Assembly: GCA_027494115.1 (NCBI GenBank)
Contig: JAOSJL010000001.1
Span: 955,926-1,019,925 of the forward strand
Reading direction: 5' to 3'
DNA: 64,000 nucleotides
From: Acidimicrobiia bacterium
GTDB lineage: Bacteria > Actinomycetota > Acidimicrobiia > IMCC26256 > JAOSJL01
Under the pieces are notes generated by a model. The model worked only from the letters and a program-made list of their open reading frames with translations. It did no database searches and was not told where the DNA came from. The translations under genes and the position numbers were made by a program. This document shows positions 45,203 to 55,084 of the stretch, one piece after another (positions within the stretch are counted from its first letter, which is position 1; the number at the start of each line of letters is the position of its first letter).

Positions 45203-46602
45203 GTGGTACGCAGGGCGGTCGACCGGGTGCTGGCGGTCATCGCCAGCACGGCGCTGCGCCTCCTGTTCCGGAGCATCGAGATCGAGGGTCTGGAGCGCCT
45301 GCCCCGGGACCGCCCGCTGCTGGTGGTGGCCAACCACTTCAACGGTTTCGTCGATCCCGTGCTGCTGATCCGGGGCCTGCACCGCCTGCCGCGGTTCCTC
45401 GCCAAGGCCTCACTCTGGAATGTGGTCGTGGCCCGGCCGTTTCTCGCCCTCGCCGGCATCATCCCGGTCCACCGACCTGAGGACAGCCCGTCGGGCAGCG
45501 GCGACTCCTCCGAGAACGTTTCGACCTTCCGAACGTGCCACGAGGTGCTCGGGCGCGGCGAGGTCGTGGCGCTGTTCCCCGAAGGCACCACGCACGATCG
45601 TCCGTCGCTCGACAAGGTGCGCACCGGTGCCGCTCGCATCGCACTCGGAGCGAAAGCGGTGGGCGTCGAGGGCTTGATGGTCGTTCCGGTCGGTCTGGTC
45701 TTCGACAGCAAGTTGGCGCTGCGTTCACGCGCGGCAGTCCGGGTCGGGGAACCGATCGATCTCGATGAGCAGATCGGCGTCTACGTCGATGACGGCGACG
45801 AGGTGTCGGAGGAGAACCGCACGGCTGTCCGTCGACTCACTGCGGAGATCGGGGACCGCCTCCGGGCGGTGGCGCCCGAGTACGACACGGTTCGCGACCG
45901 TGGAGCGTTCGGCCGCGCCGCGGCGGTGGCTCTACGTACGCCGGCGATGCCCGCGCTCGAACCCGTTCCTCTCGTGGCGCAGGAGGAACTCGGCCAACGC
46001 CTGGCGGAACGCCCCGAACCGGAGCGCGCCGCGGTCTTCGACGCCACGGCCCGTTACCAGCTCGACCTCGATCTGGCGAAGCTCGCTGATGCCGACGTTG
46101 CCGGGCCAACACGCGCGGGCCCCTTGCTGGTCCGGGCGATCGTGGTCACGGTGTTCGCGGTCGTGCTCGCACCGATAGCGGTGTTGGGGATCATCGTCAA
46201 CATCGTCCCCTACTGGATCGTGATCGCAGTCGGGCGCCGGGTCGTCGTCCCGGTGACGAAGGGGACTGTCCGACTTCTCACGGCAATCATCGTCTTCCCC
46301 TGACCTGGATCATCTGGAGTCTCTGGGCCGAGTGGCCGTCCTGGGAGGCGATCGCCCTCTCCTTCCTGGTCGCGCCCGCGTGCGGGCTCGTCGCCGTGTT
46401 CATGCTCGAGCACATCACCCGCGTCTGGCGGACCTGGCGTGCCTGGGGGAACCAACGCGAACGGCGCTCGCTGATAGCGCCGTTGCGCGAGAGCAGAGCG
46501 GAACTCGTCGCCCTCGTGGAGCGGTCTTCCCCGCTCCCGGCGCCTTCGGCGCCAGGCCGCTCGGGCCCCGGGTCGGGCGGCGCCGGACACCTACGCCGCT
46601 GA
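45203..46602 (+). CDS. Lysophospholipid acyltransferase (PlsC-like, long form), frame-broken at 46297
   Basis: About 466 residues after repair. The acyltransferase motifs are VANHFNGFVDP (NHx4D catalytic pair, about 43-50) and LFPEGTTHDRPS (EGT, glycerol-phosphate binding). A helical insert follows and then two C-terminal TM segments: VFAVVLAPIAVLGIIVNIVPYW, and after the break LTWIIWSLW plus ALSFLVAPACGLVAVFML. One missing C in the C4 run at 46297-46300 turns ...TAIIVFP-stop into ...TAIIVFPLTWIIW, continuing to 46602. It transfers an acyl chain to a lysophospholipid or glycerol phosphate in the inner membrane leaflet. It is divergent from the desaturase. The 3' end overlaps the DUF998-like gene by 12 bp. 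Confidence 0.85.
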
Positions 46603-47259
46603 TCCTCGTCTCGGGTCGGTGTCCCGTGCGGCGAGCCGCAATGCGAGTGCGGCGGTCGGGAGCATCGGCAGCGTGACGGCGACACGCTGGAGGATGCCGT
46701 TGTACCGGCGGAACCGCTTGCTCTGAAAGACCACGAGGACGGCGGCGGCCACCGTTGTGGCGGCGATGCCGCTCATGACGACCATCCGGGTGTCGGCGTG
46801 GCGTCGGAGGTCGGGCGCCAGGGCGAGCGGTGCGAAGAACAAGGATGTGAAGGCCACCGCGCTGGCCGCGTCGTGCAGGTCGTTTTGTCCTGACTGGACC
46901 TCGTCGCCGTCGAGGTCGATGAGCAGCATCCGGTCCCGCCGGAGGATCCCCGCTCCGGCAATACCGAGCGCGCCGAGACGCACGAGGTGTGGGCCGATTC
47001 GTGCCCTCCCTCGCCCGCCCACGGCGTCGTCGAGCGCCGAGGCGAACAGCCACATGCCCGCGCTGTAGGCGAGGAAGCCGGCGGTCATCACGGCGGGATG
47101 TCGGGCGTCAGGGGCTGCCAGGCCGCTGATCTGTTCCACCTGGACCGTGTATCCATCCCGGCCGTGTTGGCGGGCGGTTCCGAACACCCACGCCGCGGTG
47201 AATGCTGCCGGTCCGGCGACGCCTGCCAGTGCCCGTGTGCGAAACCAGCGACGCCGCAT
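46591..47259 (-). CDS. DUF998-like multi-TM membrane protein
   Basis: 222 aa from ATG 47259 (MRRRWFRTRALAG). The reading frame stays open for ~300 codons upstream, but that extension is Ser/Arg-rich, covers the Rpf gene on the other strand and is not credible. Five or six membrane helices are predicted, with HDAASAVAFTSLFFAPLALA in the middle and IAATTVAAAVLVVFQSKRF later. The H-D-x-x-S pattern and the layout resemble the DUF998 family of unknown function. It is convergent with the acyltransferase and divergent from the Rpf-like gene across a 324-bp region. Confidence 0.72.
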   Translation of the reverse strand: MRRRWFRTRALAGVAGPAAFTAAWVFGTARQHGRDGYTVQVEQISGLAAPDARHPAVMTAGFLAYSAGMWLFASALDDAVGGRGRARIGPHLVRLGALGIAGAGILRRDRMLLIDLDGDEVQSGQNDLHDAASAVAFTSLFFAPLALAPDLRRHADTRMVVMSGIAATTVAAAVLVVFQSKRFRRYNGILQRVAVTLPMLPTAALALRLAARDTDPRRGSAA

Positions 47260-47491
47260 CCTTCCCGAGCGTAGGCGGAAACGGAGCCTTCGCGGGCTCC
47301 AGGAAATCGGCTGAAAGACGGACATTTTCTTGTGAAATTTGTCACATGCTCCACGGCCTTCCGGAACCCGCAGCCTGATGGATCGTCGCATTTGCAGCGA
47401 TCGCGGCCCTTCGTGGAACCTCCTCTTATTTCCAGTATCTGACAGGAACTGTTCGGCAGAGGTGCTTGCAGCTGTTAGCGTCACTTCCCGG

Positions 47492-47522
47492 AGCCGCCCG
47501 TTCGGGTGGCTTCTTCCTTTTG
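47492..47522 (+). terminator. Attenuator-like hairpin in the leader of the first Rpf-like gene
   Basis: AGCCGCCC-gttc-GGGTGGCT (47492-47511, one G-T pair) is followed by a pyrimidine run (TTCTTCCTTTT). It is an intrinsic-terminator-like structure located 62 bp before the ATG at 47584 and inside the 324-bp leader region. The rest of that region (47260-47490) shows AT-rich stretches near 47320-47345 that may hold the promoter. Confidence 0.5.
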
Positions 47523-47583
47523 TTCCGCACTGTTTCGCCGCGCCGCGGTGGGACAGCGGGACACAACCAGGAGAAGAGACGAC

Positions 47584-48177
47584 ATGCGCAGAACAGTGCT
47601 CATCGCCACAGCCGTGGCCGTCGTGCTGGCCACCGCCGGCGCCGGCCTGGCCATGTCCGAGGAATCGCCCGACGGTGTCACCCATACCGGGCGGCCGGCG
47701 GCCGCAACTGTCGAGAACCATGATGCAGAGTTGGCGGCATGGGTGCGGACCCAGCAGATCGAAGGATTCCGCCAGCATGCCGAGGACGTCGAGACGCTGA
47801 GAGCCGCGGCCTACATCGCGGCGCTCGAGAAAGAGGCTGCCCGCCAGGCCGAAGCCGACGCGGCCCGTGCCGCCGAACAAGCAGCGGCAACCGTGTCCCG
47901 TAGCGCTCCCGCCACGGGTGGTGGCGGTGCCGGTGGCACCGCCGCGTGCATCCGCCAGCGTGAGAGCGGTGGCGACTACTCCATCAACACCGGTAACGGC
48001 TACTACGGCGCCTACCAGTTCAACCAGAACACCTGGAACAACGCCGTGACGTCGATGGGACGTGGCGATCTGGCGGGAACCCCTCCCTCCAGCGCCTCGC
48101 CCGCTGACCAGGATGCCGCCTTCAACCACCTGTACGCAGGTGGTGCAGGCGCCTCCCACTGGGGCGGCGCCTGCTGA
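47584..48177 (+). CDS. Rpf-like secreted transglycosylase (resuscitation-promoting factor domain)
   Basis: 197 aa from ATG 47584, with AGGAGAAGAG upstream. The signal peptide reads VLIATAVAVVLATAGAGLAMS. Residues ~45-110 are an Ala/Glu-rich helical linker. The C-terminal ~85 residues are the Rpf/lysozyme-like catalytic domain: CIRQRESGGDYSINTGNGYYGAYQF with the catalytic Glu in RESGG, then FNQNTWNNAV and a terminal SHWGGAC. The paired Cys (CIR and C-terminal GAC) likely form the disulfide of this family. It cleaves peptidoglycan glycan strands during growth or resuscitation. A leader hairpin and a strong terminator bracket the gene, so it is monocistronic. Confidence 0.9.
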   Translation: MRRTVLIATAVAVVLATAGAGLAMSEESPDGVTHTGRPAAATVENHDAELAAWVRTQQIEGFRQHAEDVETLRAAAYIAALEKEAARQAEADAARAAEQAAATVSRSAPATGGGGAGGTAACIRQRESGGDYSINTGNGYYGAYQFNQNTWNNAVTSMGRGDLAGTPPSSASPADQDAAFNHLYAGGAGASHWGGAC

Positions 48178-48197
48178 GCGATTTCCTGCTCCCCTCG

Positions 48198-48226
48198 AAC
48201 AGCCCCCGCCATCGGCGGGGGTTGTT
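48198..48226 (+). terminator. Strong hairpin terminator after the Rpf-like gene
   Basis: AACAGCCCCCGCC-atc-GGCGGGGGTTGTT forms a 13-bp stem with one G-T pair, 21 bp after the stop. It lies between the Rpf-like gene and the convergent phosphotransferase gene and could serve both. Confidence 0.75.
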
Positions 48227-48270
48227 CGCGTCCGGGCGTGTTCGTGTCGGGGGCTTTGTCCGGGGATCTC

Positions 48271-49329
48271 TCAGGGAAGATCGACCAGTCGGCGCAGGCT
48301 CGCCATGAGCGGTGTCTCCCCGTCGGGTTCCGCTCCGCGCAGCCGCAGGCTCCGGAGGTGGATCGCCGTCGCACGCACACCCGCCCAGACCTCGTACCAG
48401 CGCAGGTCACGCGGTTCGCGTCCCGCAGCGTTCGTGTACCGAGCCAGCATTCCGTCGCGGTCGCGGAAACCCGGGAGGTCCTCCATCCACATGAGGGCCG
48501 TGTCGTGGGCGAACAGGAACCAGCCGAGGTCGGTCTCCGGGGCCCCGGGCCCGGCCATCTCCCAGTCGAGGACGCCCGTGACGCGGTAGTCGGGCCCGAA
48601 CACGAGGTTCCCCATCCGAGCGTCGCCCCAGCAGAGTGTGTCCGGACTCGGGTCCTGCGGACGCTGGTCCTCGCACCAGGCGAGAGCAGCCTCCAGCAGC
48701 GGAGCGGGGCTGCCGTCGGCGAGCCAGTCGAGGTAGCGCCGCCAGTACGCGAGGTCCTGGTCGAGGCCGGCTGCGCCGGGCAGGTCGGCCGAATCGCACT
48801 CGGGCCCGGGCACGATCATCTGTGGATCGAGAGCGTGGATCCGAGCCATGGTGTCGACGGCCCCGTCGAGCGCCGAGCGTTGCTCCTCGGCGGTGGCGTC
48901 GTGGAGCCACCCGGCCAGGAAGTAGGGCGGATCGTCCGCCGGGATGCTCCCGGCAAGCTTCTTCATGACGAAGAAGGGCCGCCCGGGCGTTCCCGGATCG
49001 GGCCCGGTCCCGACCACCTCCGGTACCGGAACGTCGGAGTACTCGGCCAACGCCCTCAGGATCGCCGCCTCGCGGCCCGGGTCGTAGGTCGGGAACAGAG
49101 CGGGACCCGACGGTTCCAGCTTGGCGACGAGAGCGAGGCCTCGTTGTTCTCCGTTCTCCCTCCAGGCGGCGTCGAAGAGGATTGTCTCGTTCGACATGCC
49201 GCCGTGGTCGGGCGTCGTCACGTTGAACAGGCTGAGATCGGTGGGAGTCGGGCCGTCGATCTCGAGCCGGGGACGCAGCCATTCTCTCAGCGTCCGCTGG
49301 ATGTCGTCGGGATCGGATGTTGACCTCAT
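48271..49329 (-). CDS. Aminoglycoside-phosphotransferase-fold kinase
   Basis: 352 aa. The APH fold's N-lobe has NETILFDAAW and LVAKLEPSG (ATP-lysine). The catalytic loop is LCWGDARMGNLVFG, where Trp replaces the His of HGD but the catalytic Asp and Asn remain, and VLDWEMAGPGAPETDLGW carries the metal-binding Asp. This W-G-D-x-R variant is common in actinobacterial APH-like proteins near lipid and steroid catabolism genes, and in eukaryotic ACAD10/11, where the kinase phosphorylates hydroxy-acyl-CoAs. An antibiotic-resistance role is not suggested. The next gene starts 76 bp away, divergently. Confidence 0.82.
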   Translation of the reverse strand: MRSTSDPDDIQRTLREWLRPRLEIDGPTPTDLSLFNVTTPDHGGMSNETILFDAAWRENGEQRGLALVAKLEPSGPALFPTYDPGREAAILRALAEYSDVPVPEVVGTGPDPGTPGRPFFVMKKLAGSIPADDPPYFLAGWLHDATAEEQRSALDGAVDTMARIHALDPQMIVPGPECDSADLPGAAGLDQDLAYWRRYLDWLADGSPAPLLEAALAWCEDQRPQDPSPDTLCWGDARMGNLVFGPDYRVTGVLDWEMAGPGAPETDLGWFLFAHDTALMWMEDLPGFRDRDGMLARYTNAAGREPRDLRWYEVWAGVRATAIHLRSLRLRGAEPDGETPLMASLRRLVDLP

Positions 49330-49405
49330 CGTCTCCGCCGTTCGGACATCAGCGCAACGATAACGTCGTCCTGCCGATCTCTATCGGAGGTGGGGAGGCA
49401 AGGTC

Positions 49406-50589
49406 GTGCATCCGACGATCGGGCCGCTCGTCGCGGCCGATGAGACGTTCGACCACCCGGCGGTCGACACGTTCGGCGCCGGTGACGCCTCGACCGCGCC
49501 CGCCTCACGATCGGACCCGTCATGGACAGAGAAGGTGGTCGCGACCGCCGCGGCGCGAGACGGCTCCCTCCAGGTCGAGTTCGGCATGGGGAAGTATCCG
49601 AACCGTGGCGTCCTCGACGCATTCGCCGGCGCGTCGCGCGGCGTCGAGCAGTGGACGGTACGGGGCAGCAGGACACTCGCGGTTGACCCTCGGGCATGTC
49701 GGTCGGACCCATCGAGTACGAGGTCCTCGAACCGCTGCGCGAGATCCGTTTCCATCTCGAGCCGACCGACGTGCAGCCGATCGCCTTCGACTGGACGTTC
49801 CGGGCGAGCGTGCCCGCGCACATGGAAGATCGCGAGCGACGACGAAGCCGTGAGCCGTCCGGCCCCGACGAGGATCTGGTCCGCTATCACCAGGTCGGAG
49901 TCCCGTCCGGATGGGTGGAAGTCGACGGCGAACGCCACGAGATCGATCCCGGCGCGTGGTTCTCGAGTCGTGACCACTCGTGGGGCGTCCGGCAGGACGT
50001 CGGAGTGCCTGCGGGCGATGCCGACGACCGGCAGGGTCCCGACGGGCTCTCCGTGCTGGTGATCTGGTCGCCGATGCTGCTCGAGCGTCCCGACGGGTCG
50101 TGCTACGGGCTTCACCACTACCTCCAGTCCGTGTCGATGCCGGGATACGAACGTGACAGGTTCCAGGCGAACGTCGAGCACGCGGATGGTCGGCGAGAGG
50201 CACTGTCCGGCGTCGTCCCTGACCTGCGTTTCGATCCCGACAACCGGCGGCTTCTGGGCGGAACGCTGGGCTTCACCATGCCCGACGGGACGGCGCGGCC
50301 CGTCGGGATCGAGGCCGTCTCCGACACCGGGTTCCACCTGGGCACCGGTCTGTACTTCGGCTTCGACGGCCACTACCACGGCGAGAATCGGGGCCCCCTG
50401 CACGTCGACGGCGAGCACATCGCCGACTGCTCCCTGCCCGAGGTGGCTCGGCGCGTGCACCAACTCAGGGAGTGCGTCGTCCGCGTGGAGGATCCCGTCG
50501 GGGAAGGTCGCGGATGGGGGACGGTGCAGACTGTCGTCACCGGCGCACACCCCGGGATGGGTCTGGACGCCGATACGTCGTTCATCTGA
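49406..50589 (+). CDS. Uncharacterised actinobacterial protein, frame-broken near 49693
   Basis: GTG 49406 follows TGGGGAGG. The first ~95 residues (HPTIGPLVAADETFDHPAVDTFGAG...) are in one frame. A second frame continues from about 49696 with SVGPIEYEVLEPLREIRFHLEP. Adjusting one base in cgggca (49691-49696) yields ~394 residues with beta-rich, Trp/His-containing segments (YHQVGVPSGWVEVDGERHEID, GHYHGENRGPLHV, GRGWGTVQTVVTGAHPGMGL). The layout resembles a two-domain, lipocalin- or hydrolase-like family (DUF7064/7065 style) often beside phosphotransferases, but I am not certain of the family. It is divergent from such a gene here. No catalytic motif is seen. Confidence 0.62.
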
Positions 50590-50693
50590 CAACTTCCTCT
50601 GGTTCCCCTGGTGACAGCTTCGTCTAGCCAGCGACACGGGAGAGCGGTAGCCTCCCCGTCGAACGTGCGTTCGATGCGAAAGAGCCTCTCACG

Positions 50694-53600
50694 GTGACCA
50701 CCGCGACCGTCACATCACCCGATCCCGGGGCACACGACCTCGAGCGGCTCGGCGTACGGCACCCGGCCGTACGCACCTGGTTCGAGAATCGTTTTCCCGG
50801 AGGGCCCACGAGCGCGCAGGAACGCGGCTGGCCCGCCATCGCGTCGGGTGGCGACACACTCATCGCCGCACCCACCGGATCAGGCAAGACACTCGCAGCG
50901 TTCCTCGTGTGTATCGACGCGCTCTACCGCGCGCACGACCGCAACGAACGGGTTGACGTCACCCGGGTGGTGTACGCCTCGCCGCTGAAGGCCCTGGCCG
51001 TCGACATCCACCAGAACCTCGAGGAGCCGCTGGCGGAGATCGCCGAGATCGCGCGCGAACTCGGGCTCGTTCCCGCGCCGATCACGGTGGCGGTGCGCAC
51101 GGGCGACACCACTGCTTCGCAACGTGCAGCGATGGTGCGCAAGCCACCGACGATTCTCGTCACCACACCCGAATCGCTGTACCTCATGGTCACTGCTGAT
51201 CGCAGCCGCGAGAACCTGCGCTCCGTCGACACCGTGGTGATCGACGAGATCCACGCTGCCGCGCGCGACAAGCGCGGCTCGCATCTCGCCCTCACCCTGG
51301 AGCGTCTCGAACACGTGAGCGAGCGACGCCCGGCACGTATCGGGCTGTCGGCGACTCAACGACCGTTGGACGTGGTGGCGCGGTTCCTCGTGGGTGCGGG
51401 CGAGGAACGGTCCCATCCCGACGGTTCTCCGCGCTGCACGATCGTCGACGAAGGCCACCAGCGCACCCTCGATCTGGCCATCGAGCTTCCCGAGGGCGAG
51501 CTCGAGGCGGTGGCTGCGGCGGAACAGCTCGGTGAGATCCTCGACCGAATCGCGGAGCACGTTCTCGCACACCGCACCACGCTCGTGTTCGTCAACACCC
51601 GCCGGATGGCCGAACGTGTTGCGCATCTGCTCGCTGAGAGGCTCGGCGACGAACAGGTCGCCTCTCACCATGGGAGCCTTTCCAAGGACCGCCGAACGCG
51701 TGTCGAATCTCGGCTGCGGGCGGGCGATCTGCGCGCGCTCGTCGCGACCGCCTCACTCGAACTCGGCATCGACATCGGCCCGGTGGAGCTCGTGTGCCAG
51801 ATCGGATCGCCGCGGTCGCTGGCGACGTTCCTCCAGCGGGTCGGACGCTCCGGGCACAGTCGCGGCGGAACCCCCAAGGGTCGCCTCTACCCGCTCACCC
51901 GCGACGAGCTCGTCGAATGCGCGGCGCTCATCGCTGGTGTACGTGCCGGACACCTCGACGCGCTGCACCCACCGGTCGCACCTCTCGACATCCTCGCCCA
52001 GCAGATCGTGGCGGAGGTCGCTGCCGAGGAATGGGACGAAGACGGCCTCTACAACCTGTTCCACGGCGCCGCACCGTTCGCGGAGCTGTCCCGCGAGGAG
52101 TTCGACGAGATCCTCGAGGTCGTGTCCGAAGGGATACCGACCGGTCGCGGGCTGCGCGCCCACTACGTGCACCGCGACCGGGTGAACAACGAACTGCGGG
52201 GTCGCCGCGGCGCCCGGCTCGCGGCCCTCACCTCCGGAGGTGCGATTCCCGAGCTCGCCGACTACCGCGTCGTGGCTGATCCCGACGACACCTTTGTCGG
52301 AACGGTCAACGAGGACTGGGCGACCGAGAGCATGGCGGGAGACGTCTTCCTCCTCGGTAGTACGTCCTGGCGCATCCGCCGGATCGAACCGGGGACGGTG
52401 CGCGTGGTCGACGCACGCGGCGCTCCCCCGACCGTCCCGTTCTGGCTGGGTGAGGCACCCGCCCGCACGGAAGAGCTGTCGGCCGAGGTGTCCGATCTGC
52501 GTGCGGCCGTGGAGGAACGCCTCGTCGCCGGCGACCCCGACGCTGCCCGGGCCTGGTTGTGTGAGGTGGCCGGCCTCGCCGACGCCGCCGCTGAGCTCAT
52601 CGTGACGTACCTCGCCACGAGCCGGGCCGTGCTCGGCCACCTCCCCACGAACGACACGATCGTGTTCGAGCGCTTCTTCGACGACAGCGGCGGTATGCAG
52701 CTGGTCGTGCACGCGCCCTTCGGCGGCCGCATCAACCGCGGGCTGGGTCTGGCGTTGCGCAAGCGCTTCTGCAAGTCCTTCGACTTCGAGCTCCAGGCAG
52801 CCGCCAACGACGACGCCGTGGTCCTGTCGCTCGGCCCTCAGCACAGCTTCCCTCTCGAGGACGTCGCGAAGTTCCTGCACCCCGACACCGTGGAGGACGT
52901 ACTCGCCCAGGCGGTGCTCGTGTCGCCGATGTTCACGGCCAGATGGCGATGGAATCTCAACCGCTCATTGGCGGTGCTGCGTTTCCGGGGAGGGAAGAAG
53001 AACCCCCGCCGATCCAGCGGATGGAGTCCGACGACCTCATGGCGGCGATCTTCCCGAGGCTCGCAGCCTGCCAGGAGAACGTCACCGGACCGGTGGAGAT
53101 CCCCGACCACCCCATCGTGCGCCAGACGGTCTACGACGCGCTGCACGAGGCGATGGACATCGATGGTCTGCGCGAGGTCGTGACCGCTCTGAGATCCGGT
53201 GACATCGCGGTTCACTGCGTCGACGTGACCGAACCCTCGCCGCTCACGCACGAGATCCTCAACGGTCGCCCCTACACGTTTCTCGACGACGCTCCGCTCG
53301 AAGAGCGCCGCACGCGAGCCGTCCAGCTCCGCCGGGGCCTTCCGGTCGACGCTTCCGAACTCGGTCGTCTCGATGTCGACGCGATCGCGCGTGTGCGCGA
53401 CGAAGCCCGGCCCGATCCACGCGATGCCGACGAACTCCACGACGTGCTGCTCGGTGCGGTCGTCCTGCGCCCGGACCCGGAGTGGTCGGAGCACTTCGAC
53501 GAACTCGCCGAGCGCGGGCGCGCCGCGGTTCTCGACACCGACGCCGGTCCGCTGTGGGTCGCCACCGAACGTCGCCCGTTGGTGGAGGCCGCCTACCCCG

Positions 53601-55084
53601 CCGCGTCGGTTTCCCCCGACGTACCTGTCCCCGACGGGCTCCGGCCACCTGAGCCCCCCGAGTCCGCGGCGGTCAAGACGGCGGTCATACGTGGAGCCCT
53701 GGAGATCAGCGGACCGGTCACCGTGAGCGACCTGGTCGCGACCGTCTACCTGGGAGATCGCGACGTGGAGGCTGCACTGCTGGCTCTCGAGGATGAGGGC
53801 TTCGCGCTGCGGGGATCGTTCGACCCCGAGACCCCCGATTCCGAGACCCCCGATTCCGATATCCCCGATTCCGATATCCCCGATTCCGATATCCCCGATT
53901 CCGAACCTTCCGCAACGGAGCAGTGGTGCGCACGGAGGCTGCTGGCCCGGATTCACGCCTACACGCGCAAGCGTCTGCGCAGCGAGATCGATCCCGTCAC
54001 CGCGCAGGATCTCGTACGGTTCCTCCTCCGCTGGCAGCACGTCGTACCTGGCACGCAACGGGAAGGCCGGCGCGGGCTTCTCGCCGTGATGGAGCAGCTC
54101 CAGGGGTTCGAGCTGGCGGCGGGAGCCTGGGAGGAGTCGGTGCTCGCCGCCCGTGTCGCCGACTACCGGCCGGGCTGGGTCGACGAGCTGTGCCTGTCGG
54201 GTGAGCTCACCTGGGGCCGCTTCGCTCCTCGCGTCGACGACGGCGACGAGGAACGCCGTGCGGGAGCGACTCCTTCACGGGCCACGCCGGTCAGCTTCGC
54301 TCTGCGCGACGACCTTCCCTGGTTGCTTCGAGCGGCGCGCGGTGATAGCGAGCCGACGGTCCCCGCCGTGGGAAAGACCCGCGAGGTGCTCGACGCGCTC
54401 GAGGCTCAGGGAGCGCTCTTCCACGGTGAGCTCGTCACGCGCACAGGGCGTCTTCCGGTGGAGGTCGAAGAGGCGCTCTGGGACGGAGTCGCACGCGGGT
54501 TGATCACCGCTGACGGCTTCCACGCCGTCCGGTCGCTGCTGTCCTCGAGGGAGCGATGGAACAGACGTCAGCACCGGTCGAGAAGTGCCACGGGGCGCGG
54601 CACGCGGCGCGGCCTTCGCCGCGGGGCGGGCCGCGATGCCGGGGCCGAAGGCCGGTGGTCACTCCTGCCCGCAGCGGGCACCGTCGATGACCCCGACGAC
54701 CTCGCGGAGGCGGTCGCCGAACAGCTCCTGGTCCGTTGGGGTGTGGTCTTTCGCGATCTCGTGGCCCGTGAGCATCTGGCCGTGCCCTGGCGGGAGGTCA
54801 TCTGGGCGTTACGACGCCTGGAGGCGCGAGGCCTGATCCGTGGCGGGCGCTTCGTCACCGGATTCGTCGGCGAGCAGTACGCGCTTCCCGAGGCGCTCGA
54901 CTCCCTCCGGAGGGTCCGCCGTACGGAGCGCGACGGCACCGAGGTCACCGTGTCGGGCTCCGACCCGCTCAATCTCGTGGGGATCCTCACGCCCGGAGCG
55001 CGCATTCCCGCACTCAGGACCAACACGGTCACCTACCGCGACGGACTGGTCCTCGAACCCGAGGTTCAGTCGGGCATCTCGTAG
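50694..55084 (+). CDS. lhr: Lhr-type large DEAD/DEAH helicase, frame-broken at 53003
   Basis: About 1463 residues after repair. The helicase core has APTGSGKTLAAFLV (motif I), SPLKALAVD (Ia), TPESL, VIDEIHAA (DEIH motif II), GLSATQRPLD (motif III) and ASLELGIDIGPVELVCQ with QRVGRSGHSRG (V and VI). Lhr-specific winged-helix and beta-barrel domains follow, then a long C-terminal region ending 55084. The frame is broken in the C5 run at 53003-53007: one C added gives KKNPPPIQRMESDDLM. A DIPDS/ETPDS repeat tract lies in the C-terminal part (53828-53902). Lhr is a 3'-5' ATP-dependent DNA/RNA-DNA helicase in repair. The start GTG 50694 is supported only by gene size. The 3' end overlaps the convergent dehydrogenase by 19 bp. 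Confidence 0.92.
53828..53902 (+). repeat. 15-bp in-frame tandem repeat in lhr
   Basis: Five 15-bp units. Two encode ETPDS (GAGACCCCCGATTCC) and three encode DIPDS (GATATCCCCGATTCC), all in the helicase reading frame. It forms an acidic Pro/Asp/Ser linker between a winged-helix-like unit and the next domain. Confidence 0.9.

Noticed and set aside
47260..47583. c-di-AMP (ydaO) riboswitch upstream of the Rpf-like gene
   Set aside because: Expected from the family's known regulation, but the conserved ydaO core sequence was not recognisable; only a terminator-like hairpin is seen.
46591..48159. A 522-codon minus-strand ORF covering the Rpf-like gene and upstream region
   Set aside because: Only its last 222 codons (from 47259) have membrane-protein character; the upstream part is antisense to a well-supported gene.
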